Shown here: in pieces, positions 37,410 through 49,293 of the stretch
Layout of the letters: each line of letters begins with the position of its first letter
Numbering within the stretch: the first letter of the stretch is position 1
Assembly (NCBI GenBank): GCA_029851415.1
Contig: CM056742.1
Span: 152,153,121-152,217,120 of the forward strand
Direction of reading: 5' to 3'
Origin: Eretmocerus hayati
Lineage: Eukaryota > Arthropoda > Insecta > Hymenoptera > Aphelinidae
DNA length: 64,000 bases
The notes under the pieces: model-generated
What the model was told of the DNA's origin: nothing
Database searches by the model: none
What the model saw: the letters and a program-made list of their open reading frames with translations, nothing else
Position numbers and translations under genes: made by a program

Positions 37410-38200
37410 AAGTGAGTGTACACAACACCCCCCCCCCCGCCCCCCATATGCCGATCTCAGGAATGGGCGGTCACTGACCTTCCCGAAATTCTTTTTTTCA
37501 TTTTTTATGATAAGCTATGAGAAAATGAGTGGTTTGGACCGATCCCGTATGATTTCTGAGTCTTCAAGATAGTGAGGTTTACATTTTCCGCTCTTTTAAC
37601 TCGGCCAAACTCAACATACCTTAAGCGCATTCAATTTTTTGTTACAAGACCTTCAATTCGTCCCTCCTTTTAACGAAACCTGGATTTGAGCTAACTTATG
37701 AGCAAAACACGGAGTTTGTTCGGAAAACATGGAGGCCGAGATTGGAGTGTACTCAACAGACTGCCAGATGGTTATCTCGAAAGAGTGTACAGTGCGCCTT
37801 TTTATGGCCCAGGACGTGTCTATCAATACGTAATTAGTCAAAAATAGTGATTTGAACCGATAAAAAGCTCTAAATGCGAATGCACCGAGATGAAAATGAT
37901 TTCATGAACGTTATCGCCGATTTACACCATTTTAAGTGAACGAGGCATATTGGTACACCCCTCCGCAAACTCGCCATAAATCGTTTTTAGAGATAACTGT
38001 GATTGCCGGTACTGGTTGGTCAAAATTGAGGTTGCCATAGCTTATTTTGAAGGCCCTAAAATAAGCCTGAAAATGAACTGGATTATGTTGAAAAATATTG
38101 AAGTGGGGTGAAACCATAGTTTCACCCCACTTCAATATTTTTCGCCTAATGCATTAGGTGAACCGAATCAAGGGGGGGGCATAGTTGGGTACACTTTCCT
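37410..38200. mobile_element. TA-flanked MITE, about 790 bp (GTGTACC/CCCCC type)
   Basis: The left end AAGTGAGTGTACACAAC runs into a C-rich tract. The right end, read inverted, is AGGAAAGTGTACCCAAC followed by TATGCCCCCC. TA flanks both ends (37408-37409, 38201-38202). The ends resemble those of the element at 61866-62645. It contains a perfect 23-bp hairpin (38091-38142) and no gene. Confidence 0.5.
38091..38142. repeat. Perfect 23-bp hairpin
   Basis: Arms 38091-38113 and 38120-38142 (aaaaatattgaagtggggtg..., complement) with a 6-nt loop ccatag, inside the MITE at 37.4-38.2 kb. Confidence 0.8.
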
Positions 38201-38202
38201 TA

Positions 38203-39775
38203 CGTGGTTTTCAAATGAAACTATCATGAAATATCATCAAAAAAACTTTTGTCCTGGTAAATGTAACTGCGATGACGTACGATAAAAAATCTGCAACAAC
38301 ACCATCGCAAAACGACCAAATACAGAATGGAATCAAATCTTAAAATCGATTTGGGGCTTATATCTGATGATTTTGATGCCCGCCCAAAGATATTTGCACT
38401 TTTCTCACTCTCCCTTCATGAACTCGCAGTATAGCTATGATATCACTTTTTGATAAACTGCGAGTGAAGCAGTTATGGATCCACAGGCACTCACATTCAA
38501 TTGAGCAAAGAAGATTGAAGCATCATATTTTCGTGCGAGGGCGGGAATGCTGATTCTTGCTAACAGAGTGATACCTCCCGGCCATAAGGTAGAATCGAAA
38601 TTATTCCTAGATTCTCATCATCCATGGAAATTTTCATACGCGAGACACAATATAATTGAGAACAAGTTCATTCAAGGGATCGAGTGCGAAGTTCTGTTGA
38701 CGCAAATTATCTCCTATAGCTCACAGCCAAAAAATGAGCAAAAAAGTAAATCTCGATCATACTCGAAAGAATGGCTTGTCGATCTCATCAGCGCGCCAAG
38801 ATTCACTGGGCCTCGAAAAAATTAAAACAAGATCAGAAAAAAGGCGCGATGAAGCATTAAAAAGAAGTTGATCAGCGCCACGCTTGAAATGATTGGTGTG
38901 AAGGTATAACACACGATATACATTATAGCCAATATCTGCGCGCTTTACAGGAAGCTGCAATGATGAAGCGCGAAACGAGATCCAGGCACGATCATCGCGA
39001 CGAGTCACGCCCGTCTTTCGATCATACAGCACCTCGTAAATTCATCTATATATTTCGGTTGAATCGACCCGCATATCAAATTGGCTGCAACTCGAATATA
39101 AACTGCCCAGACAATGGGTCCGGCGAAACAGCAGCAGCCGGCTTCAGAAATTTCGCGCTGACGTTGCAAAAATCGCCTTCTGAATCGTTTGATCAGGGCC
39201 GACTTGGGCAAAAATGCATATTATATGAAACGCGTGCGCTATTCGATAACGATCTCCTTCAAATCCGTATACTTTCTTCGGAGGTGAATTTCGCGCCCGC
39301 GCAACCACAATACCATACATCTCGCGCGCGCGATATTCTAATTCACGATATGGCCGCGAACTCCCGACACCCGGCAAATTCCATCGCATTTATATATATA
39401 TTTACGTGGACAGACTGCTGCATATCGCCGAAAACAATGAAATCGTCGCCTCGAGAGAGAGAGAGAGAGGTGTATTATATGGTGGATACAAAACTGGCCA
39501 GCAGAACTGCTGCAGAGTGAGAGAGAGAGGTTTTGCGCACAGCAGCAGCGTCGGCTTGATTTACGGCGTGAGAATCTCCTCCGTGGGAAATCGCGAATCC
39601 GGTCCTTCTTTCTTCGGCCGACGCGCCGCAGGAGCTGCCGAGGAGATAGCTTTTTCGTTGATTCCGGTATTGGTCAGCTTGTAATTCTTGCATAAATATG
39701 GTTATAGATAAAATTTTGATTTTTTCAAGTCATAATTTTAGAGTACAGGACTTTGAAAGATATAGGGATGTCATA
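38203..39775. other. Non-coding; CpG-rich patch with GA tracts
   Basis: No gene. From about 38.8 to 39.65 kb the DNA is CpG-rich and holds (GA)n tracts at 39452-39470 and 39518-39530, which could bind GAGA-type factors if this is a promoter or enhancer. A 186-codon frame at 38960-39520 has biased composition and no domain and is not called. Confidence 0.35.
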
Positions 39776-40193
39776 GTTGTTTGCTATCGGTGCGGTATCC
39801 TGTAGTGAGGATGTTACACATGTAACGGTGTTTCTGGTTGGTTGTCTTTTCAACCACTGGTTGGCTGCCGATTTTAAGGTGGTTGATATTCATCCCACAA
39901 TGAATATGGGTACCATTATTGGGTCCAAAAAACAAGTTACTCTAGCTTCTCTCGCAAACAAATAAAAATAAACAACCACGGCGTCCACGCAAGCGTTTTG
40001 GGAAAAAATCCTGGTGAAGCAGCGGTTTTTGCGATTCAGTACCCCGGATTGGTGACCGCTCGGCTGGGGCTACCACGCTAAGCTCTCGCTGAAAAATTGC
40101 CGACTCTTTTATTATGGATACTATACGGGACCTATGAGATTGATGGATGGTGGTCCTTGAGCGACACTTTCAGACGCATCAGGTGCATATATG
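39776..40193. repeat. Diverged relative of the 40196 foldback element
   Basis: Contains CAACCACTGGTTG (near 39855), and the words gatggatggtggtccttgagcgacacttt (in part, near 40141) match the foldback arm's ggtcgatggtggtctccggttgacactttt. It looks like an older, decayed copy or an extended part of the same family. Confidence 0.45.
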
Positions 40194-40195
40194 TA

Positions 40196-41375
40196 CACTG
40201 TAAAAAATTTGTGGGAAAAACTGCAACCAGTGGTTGCAGTTTTTCCCTCAACCACTGGTTTATCCCAAAAATCAACCAGCTGGTTAATAATCAACCAGCT
40301 GGTTGATTTTTGGCACAAACCAGTGGTTGACTACTTATCCAACCACTGGTTGACTTTTTTCCCACAACGAATATATAAGGATGAATGCGGCACCCACGAT
40401 ATTGGTCGATGGTGGTCTCCGGTTGACACTTTTGATTCGGAAAAACAAGTTTCGTCATTTTTTTTCACAAACAAAGAGGGATAAACATTAGCCCCGGTCG
40501 CGTATGGACGACAAAGCGGGTTGCCTGTCATGCAGGAGTCGAATACACGTCGTAAGGCTGGAGGGATGGATAGATGGACGGATGGGGTGGGAGGGTAGAT
40601 GGGATGGATGGATGGATGGATGGAACGGAATGGGGCGAAATGGAACGAAATGAGGCGAAATGGAACGGAGTCTCATTGGATGGAGGGGAACGGAAATGGT
40701 CGGATGGGGCAAAATGGAACGGGCGGGGCAAAATGGAACGGACTCAAATTGGATGGAGGGGGACGGAACTGGCTGGGTGGGGCAAAATGGAATGGGTGGG
40801 GCAAAATGGAACGGAGTTGAATTGGGTGGAATCGACCGGAACGAAATGCGTTCCATATCATTTCGTTCCATTCCGTTCAATTCCGTTCAGTTCCGGTCCA
40901 TTCAGTTCCATTCCGGTCCATTCCGTTCCATTCCGGTCCGTTCCGTTCCATTTCGGTCCGGTCCATTCCGTTCCATTCCATCCATCCATCGATCCATCCA
41001 TCGATCCATCCATCCCATCTACCCTCCCACCCCATCCGTCCATCTATCCATCCCTCCAGTCTTACGACGTGTATTCGACTCCTGCAGGACAGGCAACCCG
41101 CTTTGTCGTCCATACGCGACCGGGGCTAATGTTTATCCCTCTTTGTTTGTGAAAAAAAATGACGAAACTTGTTTTTCCGAATCAAAAGTGTCAACCGGAG
41201 ACCATCATCGACCAATATCGTGGGCGCCGCATTCATCCTTATATATTCGCTGTGGGGACAAAGTCAACCAGTGGTTGAATTCCAACCAGTGGTTGAATTC
41301 CAACCAGCTGGTTGATTTCGACAACCAACCACTGGTTGACGATTTTGGTGGAAAGTCAACCAATTTTTTACAGTG
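40196..41375. mobile_element. 1.18-kb foldback element, almost wholly palindromic
   Basis: Begins CACTGTAAAAAATT and ends AATTTTTTACAGTG, flanked by TA (40194-40195, 41376-41377). The arms meet near 40850 and share, in order: CAACCACTGGTTG/CAACCAGCTGGTTG palindromes, a 220-bp segment (40380-40580 against 41030-41250) that is nearly identical, and a core of GATGGATGG and GGAACGGAATGG-like words in which the second half is the complement of the first. No transposase; the open frames of up to 270 codons are produced by the stop-free repeat. The TA duplication suggests mariner-type mobilisation, as inference. Confidence 0.8.
40575..41050. repeat. Inverted GGATGGAACGGAATGG-type minisatellite core
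   Basis: The left half runs as GATGG and GGAACGGAATGG-like words and the right half as their complements (CCATTCCGTTCC, CCATCCATCC). It superficially recalls GGAAT satellites but lies inside the TA-flanked element. Confidence 0.8.
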
Positions 41376-41377
41376 TA

Positions 41378-42480
41378 TATATTATTTCTTGGTATCAGGG
41401 CAACTAAACGCCAATTTTCCCAACCAAGTCGGGAGGAAGAATAGCTACTTAGTCGCACCATGCCAAAAATAGAATTTATCGACCTCTATGATACAACACT
41501 GGCTTCATTGCGATGGAAAAAAAACATGCACATTTTGAGTTTAACTTACAAACAGTTTCTCTCCATAAATTCCGGTGTTCACATCACCTTGCTAAAGTAT
41601 AATCCTGCAACCTTTGGTTGAGAAACGTTGTCGTATGCAGACATATAGTGGTTGTAATTGACGAAAAAACGGAATTCTTGCCGAGTCGAAATCGACTGGA
41701 GGCGCAGATGCACTGCATATTTGGATACAGCGAACCGTCTTCTTACTGAGAGTGGATGTAAAGAGTCTTTCGAACCTCGTGGGCAAAATTCCTAGCTCTT
41801 TTCATGCAAGCGGGGGAGGTTGTTGGATCTTCACCATGGTAAATATTGTTAATGGTAAAACGTTTCAGATCAATCAGATTTTAGAATTACGCGATTTTGC
41901 TTCAAGATTTTGAAAAATTCTGGATAGTAATTATTGGAAAATGGCATTGCTGGATTTGGTAAGATGCTGTAAAATTATAATATTTGTTTCGGTCACGTAT
42001 AGTTTAGATCCACGCGAGCGTATCGAAGATTGGAAATCAGAGTGAAGTAGTGAGAGTTCGGCCTCAAGCTGATCCCCCCCGTTCCCCTATCCTTGTGGGA
42101 GTACGTATATGCAGGATACTGGGGCACGGCCTCATGAAAGGTATGGGGTTACGTCTTCAAATGACCTCTTCAAGAGGTGCCACGCCAATGCAGCCTCGGA
42201 CCTCTTCCCGCCCCCCCCCCTCCCATGCGATGGTAAGAACTCTAATGGCATCATGCTAGAATGGCCGCAAGTCGATGTAGGGTTGGATTGTCATCGACCT
42301 ATACTCTATGAGAAATCAAGATAGTGTGAACTGACTTCAAGCCAGTCTCTGGTCAGTGTCCTGACGCATTTCATCGTATGGCACTGACCAGCATACTAAT
42401 TTGCTTTCCAAATATGCTTTGCGCATGGAATTTCGTCTGCTTCACACATTTGCGTGATTAAATTCGGGTGTAAACAAGTA
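41378..42480. other. Gene-less stretch
   Basis: No supportable exon. C-rich patches near 42065 and 42210 (run of C broken once by G and T). Confidence 0.4.
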
Positions 42481-42520
42481 ACTTTTGTTAGAGATTTTTC
42501 GTGGGTTTTATCGGGTTAAA

Positions 42521-42538
42521 CCCCCCCCCCCCCCCCCC
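42521..42538. repeat. Poly-C run (18 C)
   Basis: An uninterrupted C tract at the start of repeat copy 1; copy 2 has only cccctcc at the equivalent place. Length may be affected by sequencing error. Confidence 0.8.
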
Positions 42539-42781
42539 GGAAAGCGTCCACCCGACGGTTACCGTCCTAGGAGAAGGATTCAAGATATAGATAGTAAAGG
42601 AAGGAGGAAAGATACAAGGAGCTTGCAAGGAAGCATGAGCCCTGAAGCGATCTGAAGCGATCTAAGATACTGCCCAGGACTTCATACGCATAGAGGTGAA
42701 TAGGATGGCGAGAGCACACACACGGGTGCTGGGGCTGAAGACTGGGGGCGGGGGAGTTGTCGTGTACTCCTGAGATACTAA

Positions 42782-43110
42782 CAAGGGGAGCACTTCACTT
42801 CCGGGTCGCCAATCTTCACCAAAATTTTTTTACGATTTGGTATCACCTTGTATATGAAGAATCCAGAGTAACTCCGTCAAATAAGTCTTCTGTCCAGAGC
42901 TACAAGGGAAAATGTTAGCATTGCCCATATAAGCCCATGTTAAAAAGTGAAATATATAGATATACTCGCAATGCTAATGTTTTAGCTTGTAGCTCTGAAC
43001 AGGGAGCCCATTTGACGGAGTTACTCTGGATTCTTCATATTCTAGGTGATACCAAACTGTAAAAAAATCTTGGGGAAGATTGGTGATTCGGAAGTCAAGT
43101 GCTCCCCTTG
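42782..43110. mobile_element. Harbinger-like MITE, copy 2 (best preserved, empty site in window)
   Basis: 329 bp with inverted ends CAAGGGGAGCACTTSACTTC, arms of about 120 bp, and TAA on both sides (42779-42781, 43111-43113). The tandem repeat copy 2 has the uninterrupted sequence gagatacTAAgatctccc (44441-44458), the exact empty site. This proves the boundaries and the 3-bp duplication. PIF/Harbinger assignment follows from the TAA duplication; no transposase is encoded. Confidence 0.88.
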
Positions 43111-43425
43111 TAAGATCTCCCTTGCCGGAGGACTGGGGCCGAGGAGTGCAACTGTCTCCCAGGATCAACTAAAGATCCTTCTTGCGGGTTAACTGAGGCC
43201 GGGGAGTCGTCTTTACTCTCCCGGGATCCGAAGATCTCCCTTGCGAGGTCAAAAGTCGTATTTTTCTCTTGTAGGCCAGGAAGGGAGAATCTTGATGGAC
43301 TCCCACAAGGGTAAGAGTAGTGTCAGATTCACCCGAGAAAACTCGGGCACCTACCGACTGAAACCCCTCCTCGGAGGGTGCCAACCCGAAGGTCATAGTC
43401 CCAGAAGAAGGAAGGAAGGAACAGA

Positions 43426-44277
43426 GGCCGAGTCTACATAGACGCGCTCACTCGGGGCGCGCGCGCTCTCTCCGCTTGCACTCTCGACCTAAACACCGGA
43501 GTAGGTACCGAAAATGGGATTTGAAAATCTTTTGACGCGTGTTCCCTCTCAATCGGAGTATCAGCGCGAGTTTGTGAGATGAAAAGTGGCCAGTTTATCA
43601 CGTAAATCGAAAAAAAAGTTGATTTCCATCTATTAGAGATCGAAAAGTGAGAGACGTGGTTGTGTCTCATATAAGCATCCCCCAACTTTTCATCAGGTCT
43701 CTAACTTGCAAACCATTCAGCAATATCCAGTATCATCTTGGTTATGCATTGGTACTCATTTCAGAAGCTGAATAATGAGCTAAACTGTATAGAATCCTGA
43801 TTAAGAACTCCCGAGATGTCCCAAATTTAAGGAGGAGCGACTCTTGTATCACAAATTTGATCTTTGATGCACGTGGGATAGCTCGACTCTTCTTAACCAG
43901 AAATCTACACACCCTTGCTTATTCTACAGTTCCTGGAGAAAGTCTCAATCCAAAGCCAAAATAATGTTGAATATTGTTGAATAAGCCGCGAGTTAGGAAC
44001 CTGAGAAATTGGGGGGTGTGATGTTAGGTACATCGATCGACATTCAAATCTCTCACTTTTCGATCTCTATTCGATGCAAATGAATTTTTTGATCGATTTT
44101 CACGATAAATTGGCTGTTCCTCATCTCACTAATTCGTGCTGATACTCCGATTGAGAGGAAACACTCGTCAAATAATTTTCAGATCCCATTTTTGGTACCT
44201 ACTCCGGTGTTTGGGTGGAGAGTGCAAGCGGAGTGAGCGCGCGCGCCTCGAGTGAGCGCGTCTATGTAGACTCGGCC
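43426..44277. mobile_element. 852-bp inverted-repeat element inserted in repeat copy 2
   Basis: Ends GGCCGAGTCTACATAGACGC and its complement, arms of about 265 bp (43426-43690, 44005-44277) with scattered differences, and a possible 3-bp duplication AGA (43423-43425, 44278-44280). Copy 1 of the surrounding repeat has no such insertion near 42575-42605. No coding sequence. Superfamily not assigned. Confidence 0.75.
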
Positions 44278-44579
44278 AGAGAGTAGAGGAAAGATGAAAG
44301 GTACAGGGGGCTAGCGAAGAAGCGGGAGCCCTGAAGTGGTCCAAGATGCCACTCAGGGCTCATACGCACTGAGTGCGGAAAAGCACACACATGGGTGCTG
44401 GGGCTGAAGACTGGGGGCGGGGGAGTTGTCGTGTACTCCCGAGATACTAAGATCTCCCTTGCCGGAAGAGTACGTCTGTCTTCCAGGATCAATTAAGGAT
44501 CCTCCTTGCGGTTAACTGAGGCCGTGGAGTCGCTACTCTTCCAAAATCCTAAAATTTACCTTGCGGGGAAGTTACTTGT

Positions 44580-47500
44580 CATTGTTGTTGACCGGATATA
44601 CCACCTGGTGGTCGTAACTTGAACTAGTTTTCGCAATAGTTGCCTGAATCAACTTGGATCGTTGAATACTAACTTACTTCCCTCGTTTGAGCGATAAAAA
44701 GCCAGACCCATCATTAATAAAATAGCTTTGGGTCTCAGCAGCGACTACCCAGAGAAACATTATAGTTTTCGTGTAATCTTAGACTGGCAAGGAGCCTTTT
44801 CTTGTCATTTTGCAGACAAAATCGGCTGTTTTGTCCACTCTGACTGTTTTCATCAAAAATTCAATGATCGTCAGCTGCACACTGCTACTTGCTCGTGAAG
44901 CAAGAATTATCCTCACAGCACCGAACAGCGGGGTTAGTCGATTTACGTCCGAGACACCAATGATTTTCGCATCGAATGCCTCGAGAGTGAATGTTACCGC
45001 TGCATACGGCAAGTCATGCCAGAAACGCTCTTACAGCTCTTACATTGCTTATAGAAGCAACGAAGTTGGAGAATTCAAGCAATGCTCGATCAAGTGATTC
45101 TCTTTCTGATGTCATGCAGGCATATTCCAAACAACTACACGGCTTTTGATTTTCAAAATTATGCCCGCGAAACCGCATCGTCCATACACAGTGATCATCA
45201 ATACTGCTCTTCTTTAGCTTTTTTCCATCTTCCGTTGCATTTTTTGCCGATTTCATAAGAAAGACCAGCCGTATTTTTGCTATAAACGAAAAAAAGAAAG
45301 ATTATGGAATGAGGTATGCGGAGGCGCAAAAAATCAGACCCCGTGGGCAAATACTATATAATCCTCGCATAATATTTTCAAGTGCACAAAATTCTATCGA
45401 TTGGAGGACAATATGCCATAATTAAACAATAAAATGCTTCGAAATATGAAAACAATAAACAATGGGTGCGAGATAGCATAAAATACATACATACATATCT
45501 GCATATATCTCTCCACGGTTGTGAATATAGATTTATTAGCACGCGGCCTGCTTGGATCTATAATATGTTGCCCTTTCCCTTCACGGCTATATTCACCAAG
45601 GCGCGTGGATCGATCGATTGCAACCGTACGTACTTACACGCGAATAAGAGAGAGAGGGAGGGAAAGGGTAAAGCGATCGAAAAGAATTGGAGGGCAGTGA
45701 TTTGTGAAGACGCTTGCGAAGACGTGAGGAGGCCCTTTCGCAATCACGTGGGATCTCTCTTGGCGGCCCTTGAAGGTCGGACGATGAGGTAGTGTAGAAG
45801 TGAAGAGGAAGGGGGACGAGGGGGGGGGGCGGCTTATTGTTATTATAGCGAGTGATGGGCGTCTCGGCTTGTTTATGCGAGAACGGAATCAGAAGTATAT
45901 ATATATGACCTTGGATGAAACGGACAAGCCGCCTTATGGACCGCAAATCTTACTCTCTCCCTCTTTCTCTCTCTTTTTCCTGTGATCTGACCGAGTACAT
46001 CGCTACCGATGCAGTAGCAGTATGTGAAGAAATCAAGAGGCCGATGCCACTCTCTCGATGTGATGCTGATGCACTTGCTCTCCAAAGTGCGGAAATACGA
46101 GAGTGACTTGCGATCAAAGCAACAGTTTTCGATTTCGTCAATATGTGGGAGCTGTATATGTGGAAATTATTATGAGGCATTGTCCTGTAACTTGAGGACT
46201 TGAAAATATATCGGATTCTGCTTTCAGATGGCTATTTACGAGGTAGAAGCTCAATTTTAACGAGCTCGCAGATGCAATACTTATTTTTTCAGCATATATA
46301 CTATACGAGCGGTATCCGAATATACCGTCCCTTACAAATATTCTTCGAATTCAGTATATGCTTGCAATTTATATTCCTTTATGCCATATTTCGATCTTCA
46401 AACGAAACATTTTTTTCCTGTCTCATACATTCATAAGATGCATCATTTTCGGTCATTCGCAGGATTTTTATACATTTTACAATAGATTCGAGGTTCTAAT
46501 ATGGTTTCTCATTCGTGATGGGTAAGTGTAGACAAGATTTATGGGTGAAAGCAATACTCAATATTCTATTGCTGAATCAACTTTTACATTAACTCGTTTT
46601 GATTCGAAGCAGAGTTTTTCCTGTGATAGATGCCTCACATTACATTGTTGTTTGTGATCTACAGTTTCTGGTTACAATACTGTCAATTATTATTAGTACA
46701 TGAAGTATTGTTGAGGCTCTCGTTATGTGACCCATACACAGATTTCGATTGAATAACCTTACGAGGAAAACTTAAAGATGAAATGAAAAAATCAAATAAA
46801 TAAAAAAACCTTAATATCTAATATCGACCAATGCACCAATATAATCAATCATCTATAAGTGTCGAACTTCGACTCAGAAATTGACGCAACGCACAAATGA
46901 GCATATAAGAGTATGTTGTAAACGTAGTATATACCAAGCGAGTTAATCATGCCGCATGCGCCTTCCTTACCTCATTCTGATTTGAATGAATTGATTCAAA
47001 CATCCTTATCAGTATGAATGTATAAGATGGATGAATCTCAGGTCCATACTAAACTATATCCACTAGCCACACAAGAACAAAATTAGTCACGTTAATGCGA
47101 TGGGCGTGAAGAGGGCGTTATCCATATTAGTCTTCGAATGATGTTCAACGAGTATAATAAAAGTACTGATGCTGCTTGCTGCCTCGTGCACACAACCTGA
47201 TAATGCCACCCTCAAAACAGCAGCCACATATTGCATATATCCAACATAAGCAACTTGGTGTACGGCAATCATAAACAGCCCGTGTGCAGGCGGGGCGTCT
47301 GTATAACACCGTTGTGATAATCTCATAACGCGATGTTGATCGGTCGCTCGTGCACGCGGGGGGTGGGCGTGACGTTTCTTTGCCTCTGGGCTGAAAGAGA
47401 AGAGAAGAGCAGCATCCTATCCTATCCGGCATATACATATAGGTAACGTGTATTTGCTCGCGTGTGTATATCGCTCAATAATAAGCGGCAAAGCGCCCCC

Positions 47501-48060
47501 GAAATACGTAATTTATTCCGGTGTGAGAGAGACTCCCTGCTGTTACCACGCCTCTCTCTATATCGACTCTTTTATAATGTCCATGTGCATGTATTTTCTG
47601 TATTCTTGTGTCCTCTGTATGTATATTTGTGAGCTGTTGGGGTCTGATAATCGAACTGATGCTGTGACACTCTTCATAAAAGGTGTCGATTCGGTGACGC
47701 AGTTATGATGGCCTGTAATACACGTAAGTGACTTAAAGTGTGTCATAAGCGCACATGGAGATTTGAGGCTATTCAAAGGATCCAGCTCATGCCAGTTCTA
47801 TACTCGCATCATCAATTTCTCAAACTTGGTTGTAAAGGGTTATCAGATAATAGATAGATTCTATCTCATACTTGTTCGGCTTGTGAAAGTTCCTGGTGTG
47901 ACGGAGGCTCTTGGAATGCTCTTGCACCTCGAAAACGATATCTGTATAATGATGGGCTATGATCGATCGATGATATGGAAAAAAGTTTTTTTATGAAAGA
48001 CGGCATATTGTGACATAGTGGATTGATCAGTCACTTCCACCCATAACCTACATAACCTCG
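44580..48060. other. Gene-less stretch
   Basis: No supportable exon. Two abutting minus-strand frames (45256-45014 and 45012-44779) lie in different phases and match no family. GA/CT-rich and CpG-containing patches at 45.6-46.0 and 47.3-47.6 kb could be regulatory. Confidence 0.35.
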
Positions 48061-48064
48061 TAAT

Positions 48065-48500
48065 ACATCTCAGCCAGAGCAGACGAAATGAGATCAAACT
48101 AGACCGAATCAAGCTGAAATAAATAAATTAGGCGGAATTAGATCAGATTAGACCGAACTAGACCGAATTAGACAGAACTAGACTGAATAAGACCAAACTA
48201 GACCAAATTAGTCCGAACCAGAACTACTTAGACTAAACAATAACGAATTAAACCGAAGTAGAACTAGTTAGATAGACCGAACAATACCGAACTAGACCAA
48301 GGTGTACCGAATGAGGCCAAAATATACTGAATTCCACCGAATAATGTCAACTGGATCTAAACAGGGTGAACTGAGCCAAACTAGACCGAATTCGACAAAA
48401 TTAGACTTAGTCAGACAGAACTAAACCGAAATTGACCGAATCAGGCCGAATCAGACCGAGTTAGACCGAACTAGACCGGACTAAATGGAATTAGACTGCA
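48065..48500. repeat. 10-bp minisatellite, AGACCGAACT-type
   Basis: Units such as agaccgaact, agaccgaatt and agacagaact repeat in 10-bp register for about 430 bp with drift toward both ends. It is the first module of a composite repeat continuing to about 48830. Confidence 0.85.
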
Positions 48501-48830
48501 ACTAGACTGTACTACTGCGGCAATTCTAGTACGGTACTTTGGTGGTGCTAGTGTGATCCTCGTAGTCTTAGTGGTACTAATGCGGTCCTGGTGGTGCTAC
48601 TATCGGGCCTATCAAACTCGTAATAATATCAAATTAGAACAATCTTGACCGTATTATACGAGACCATTCATCTATCCTACCATCTAGCCAACCACCTGAC
48701 CATTCCATCACCAACCCATCCACCCATTGACGGATCCATGGTCCATACAGCTAGAGCCTCCACGAGACGAGACGAGGCGAGAATCAACCCAGTCTCGGTG
48801 TGCACGAGCTTGTGGCATGGAGTTGTCGGG
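48500..48830. repeat. Composite repeat copy A, downstream part
   Basis: Imperfect tggtggtgctagt repeats, then C-rich accaacccatccacccattg and ggatccatggtccata, which align with cacccatgatccata in copy B (near 49978). Same order of modules as copies B and C. Confidence 0.5.
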
Positions 48831-48869
48831 TTTTGATAAGTTCTTCAAATATCGAGATGTCTGCTGTGC

Positions 48870-49018
48870 TAAAGAAGAGCTAAGGTGAAGGTCATCTTGA
48901 GAACGGATGGAAATACACCAGATTTAGAGAAACACCTGAAAGCTCTACACCCTGGCCATTTTACGGAGCATTACGGCAATCTGAGACCAAAACCTTCGCA
49001 GCAAAAAACGTTGGACCA
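48870..49018 (+). pseudogene. Degenerate BED-zinc-finger fragment of a hAT-type transposase
   Basis: A plus-strand frame reads AKVKVILRTDGNTPDLEKHL followed by KALHPGHFTEHYGN. The pattern K-x-K...GNT-x-x-L-x-x-HL-x-x-x-HP is that of BED fingers at the N-terminus of hAT transposases. The CxxC cysteines expected before GNT are absent, and the frame is interrupted upstream, so this is a fossil. No DDE or dimerisation domain nearby. Confidence 0.45.
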
Positions 49019-49020
49019 AT

Positions 49021-49162
49021 GTACACTCGACAGGAAGGTGAACTGCAGTGCATCGAGATCTACTGTCTCACTCAAACTCATAGGTTATGTTACCCTAACC
49101 TATGAGTGCGAGTGAGACAGCAAGTCTCGATGCACTGCAGTTCACCTTCCTGCCCAGTGTAC
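49021..49162. repeat. 67-bp inverted repeat (hairpin)
   Basis: Arms 49021-49087 and 49096-49162 pair with a handful of mismatches around an 8-nt loop (gtacactcgacaggaaggtg at the left end). It directly abuts the BED-finger fossil. Confidence 0.85.
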
Positions 49163-49293
49163 TCTGGCGAATATCAATTGAGTATCCTTCTAATGATTTC
49201 AGTCTGGTTCATCAAACGTTTTTCTATACTCATAATATTCATTGCAGCAGAGAGCTTCCCCGATTTATAGTCGAATTAGATCAACAATAAACA

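Larger units (their letters stand above)
42490..44575. repeat. Two tandem copies of a local repeat, each split by a different insertion
   Basis: Copy 1 (about 42490-43225) and copy 2 (about 43230-44575) share ggggctgaagactgggggcg and the flanking gttgtcgtgtactcc, then gatctcccttgc and gttaactgaggccg segments. The latter recur as a degenerate unit of about 60 bp. Copy 1 carries the MITE 42782-43110; copy 2 carries the inverted-repeat element 43426-44277. Nature of the repeat unknown; no protein resemblance. Confidence 0.75.

Noticed and set aside
38960..39520. 186-codon open frame
   Set aside because: CpG- and GA-rich composition with overlapping frames on the other strand, no domain, no splice or Kozak support.
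40575..41050. Contamination by vertebrate GGAAT satellite
   Set aside because: The words lie inside a TA-flanked element whose arms continue into unique sequence, so they belong to the locus.
40660..41472. 270-codon open frame in the 40-41 kb palindrome
   Set aside because: Produced by stop-free GGAACGGAATGG repeats; all overlapping frames on both strands are similarly open.
44779..45256. Two consecutive minus-strand open frames as a broken gene
   Set aside because: They are in different phases, a plus-strand frame of equal length overlaps, and no family is recognisable.
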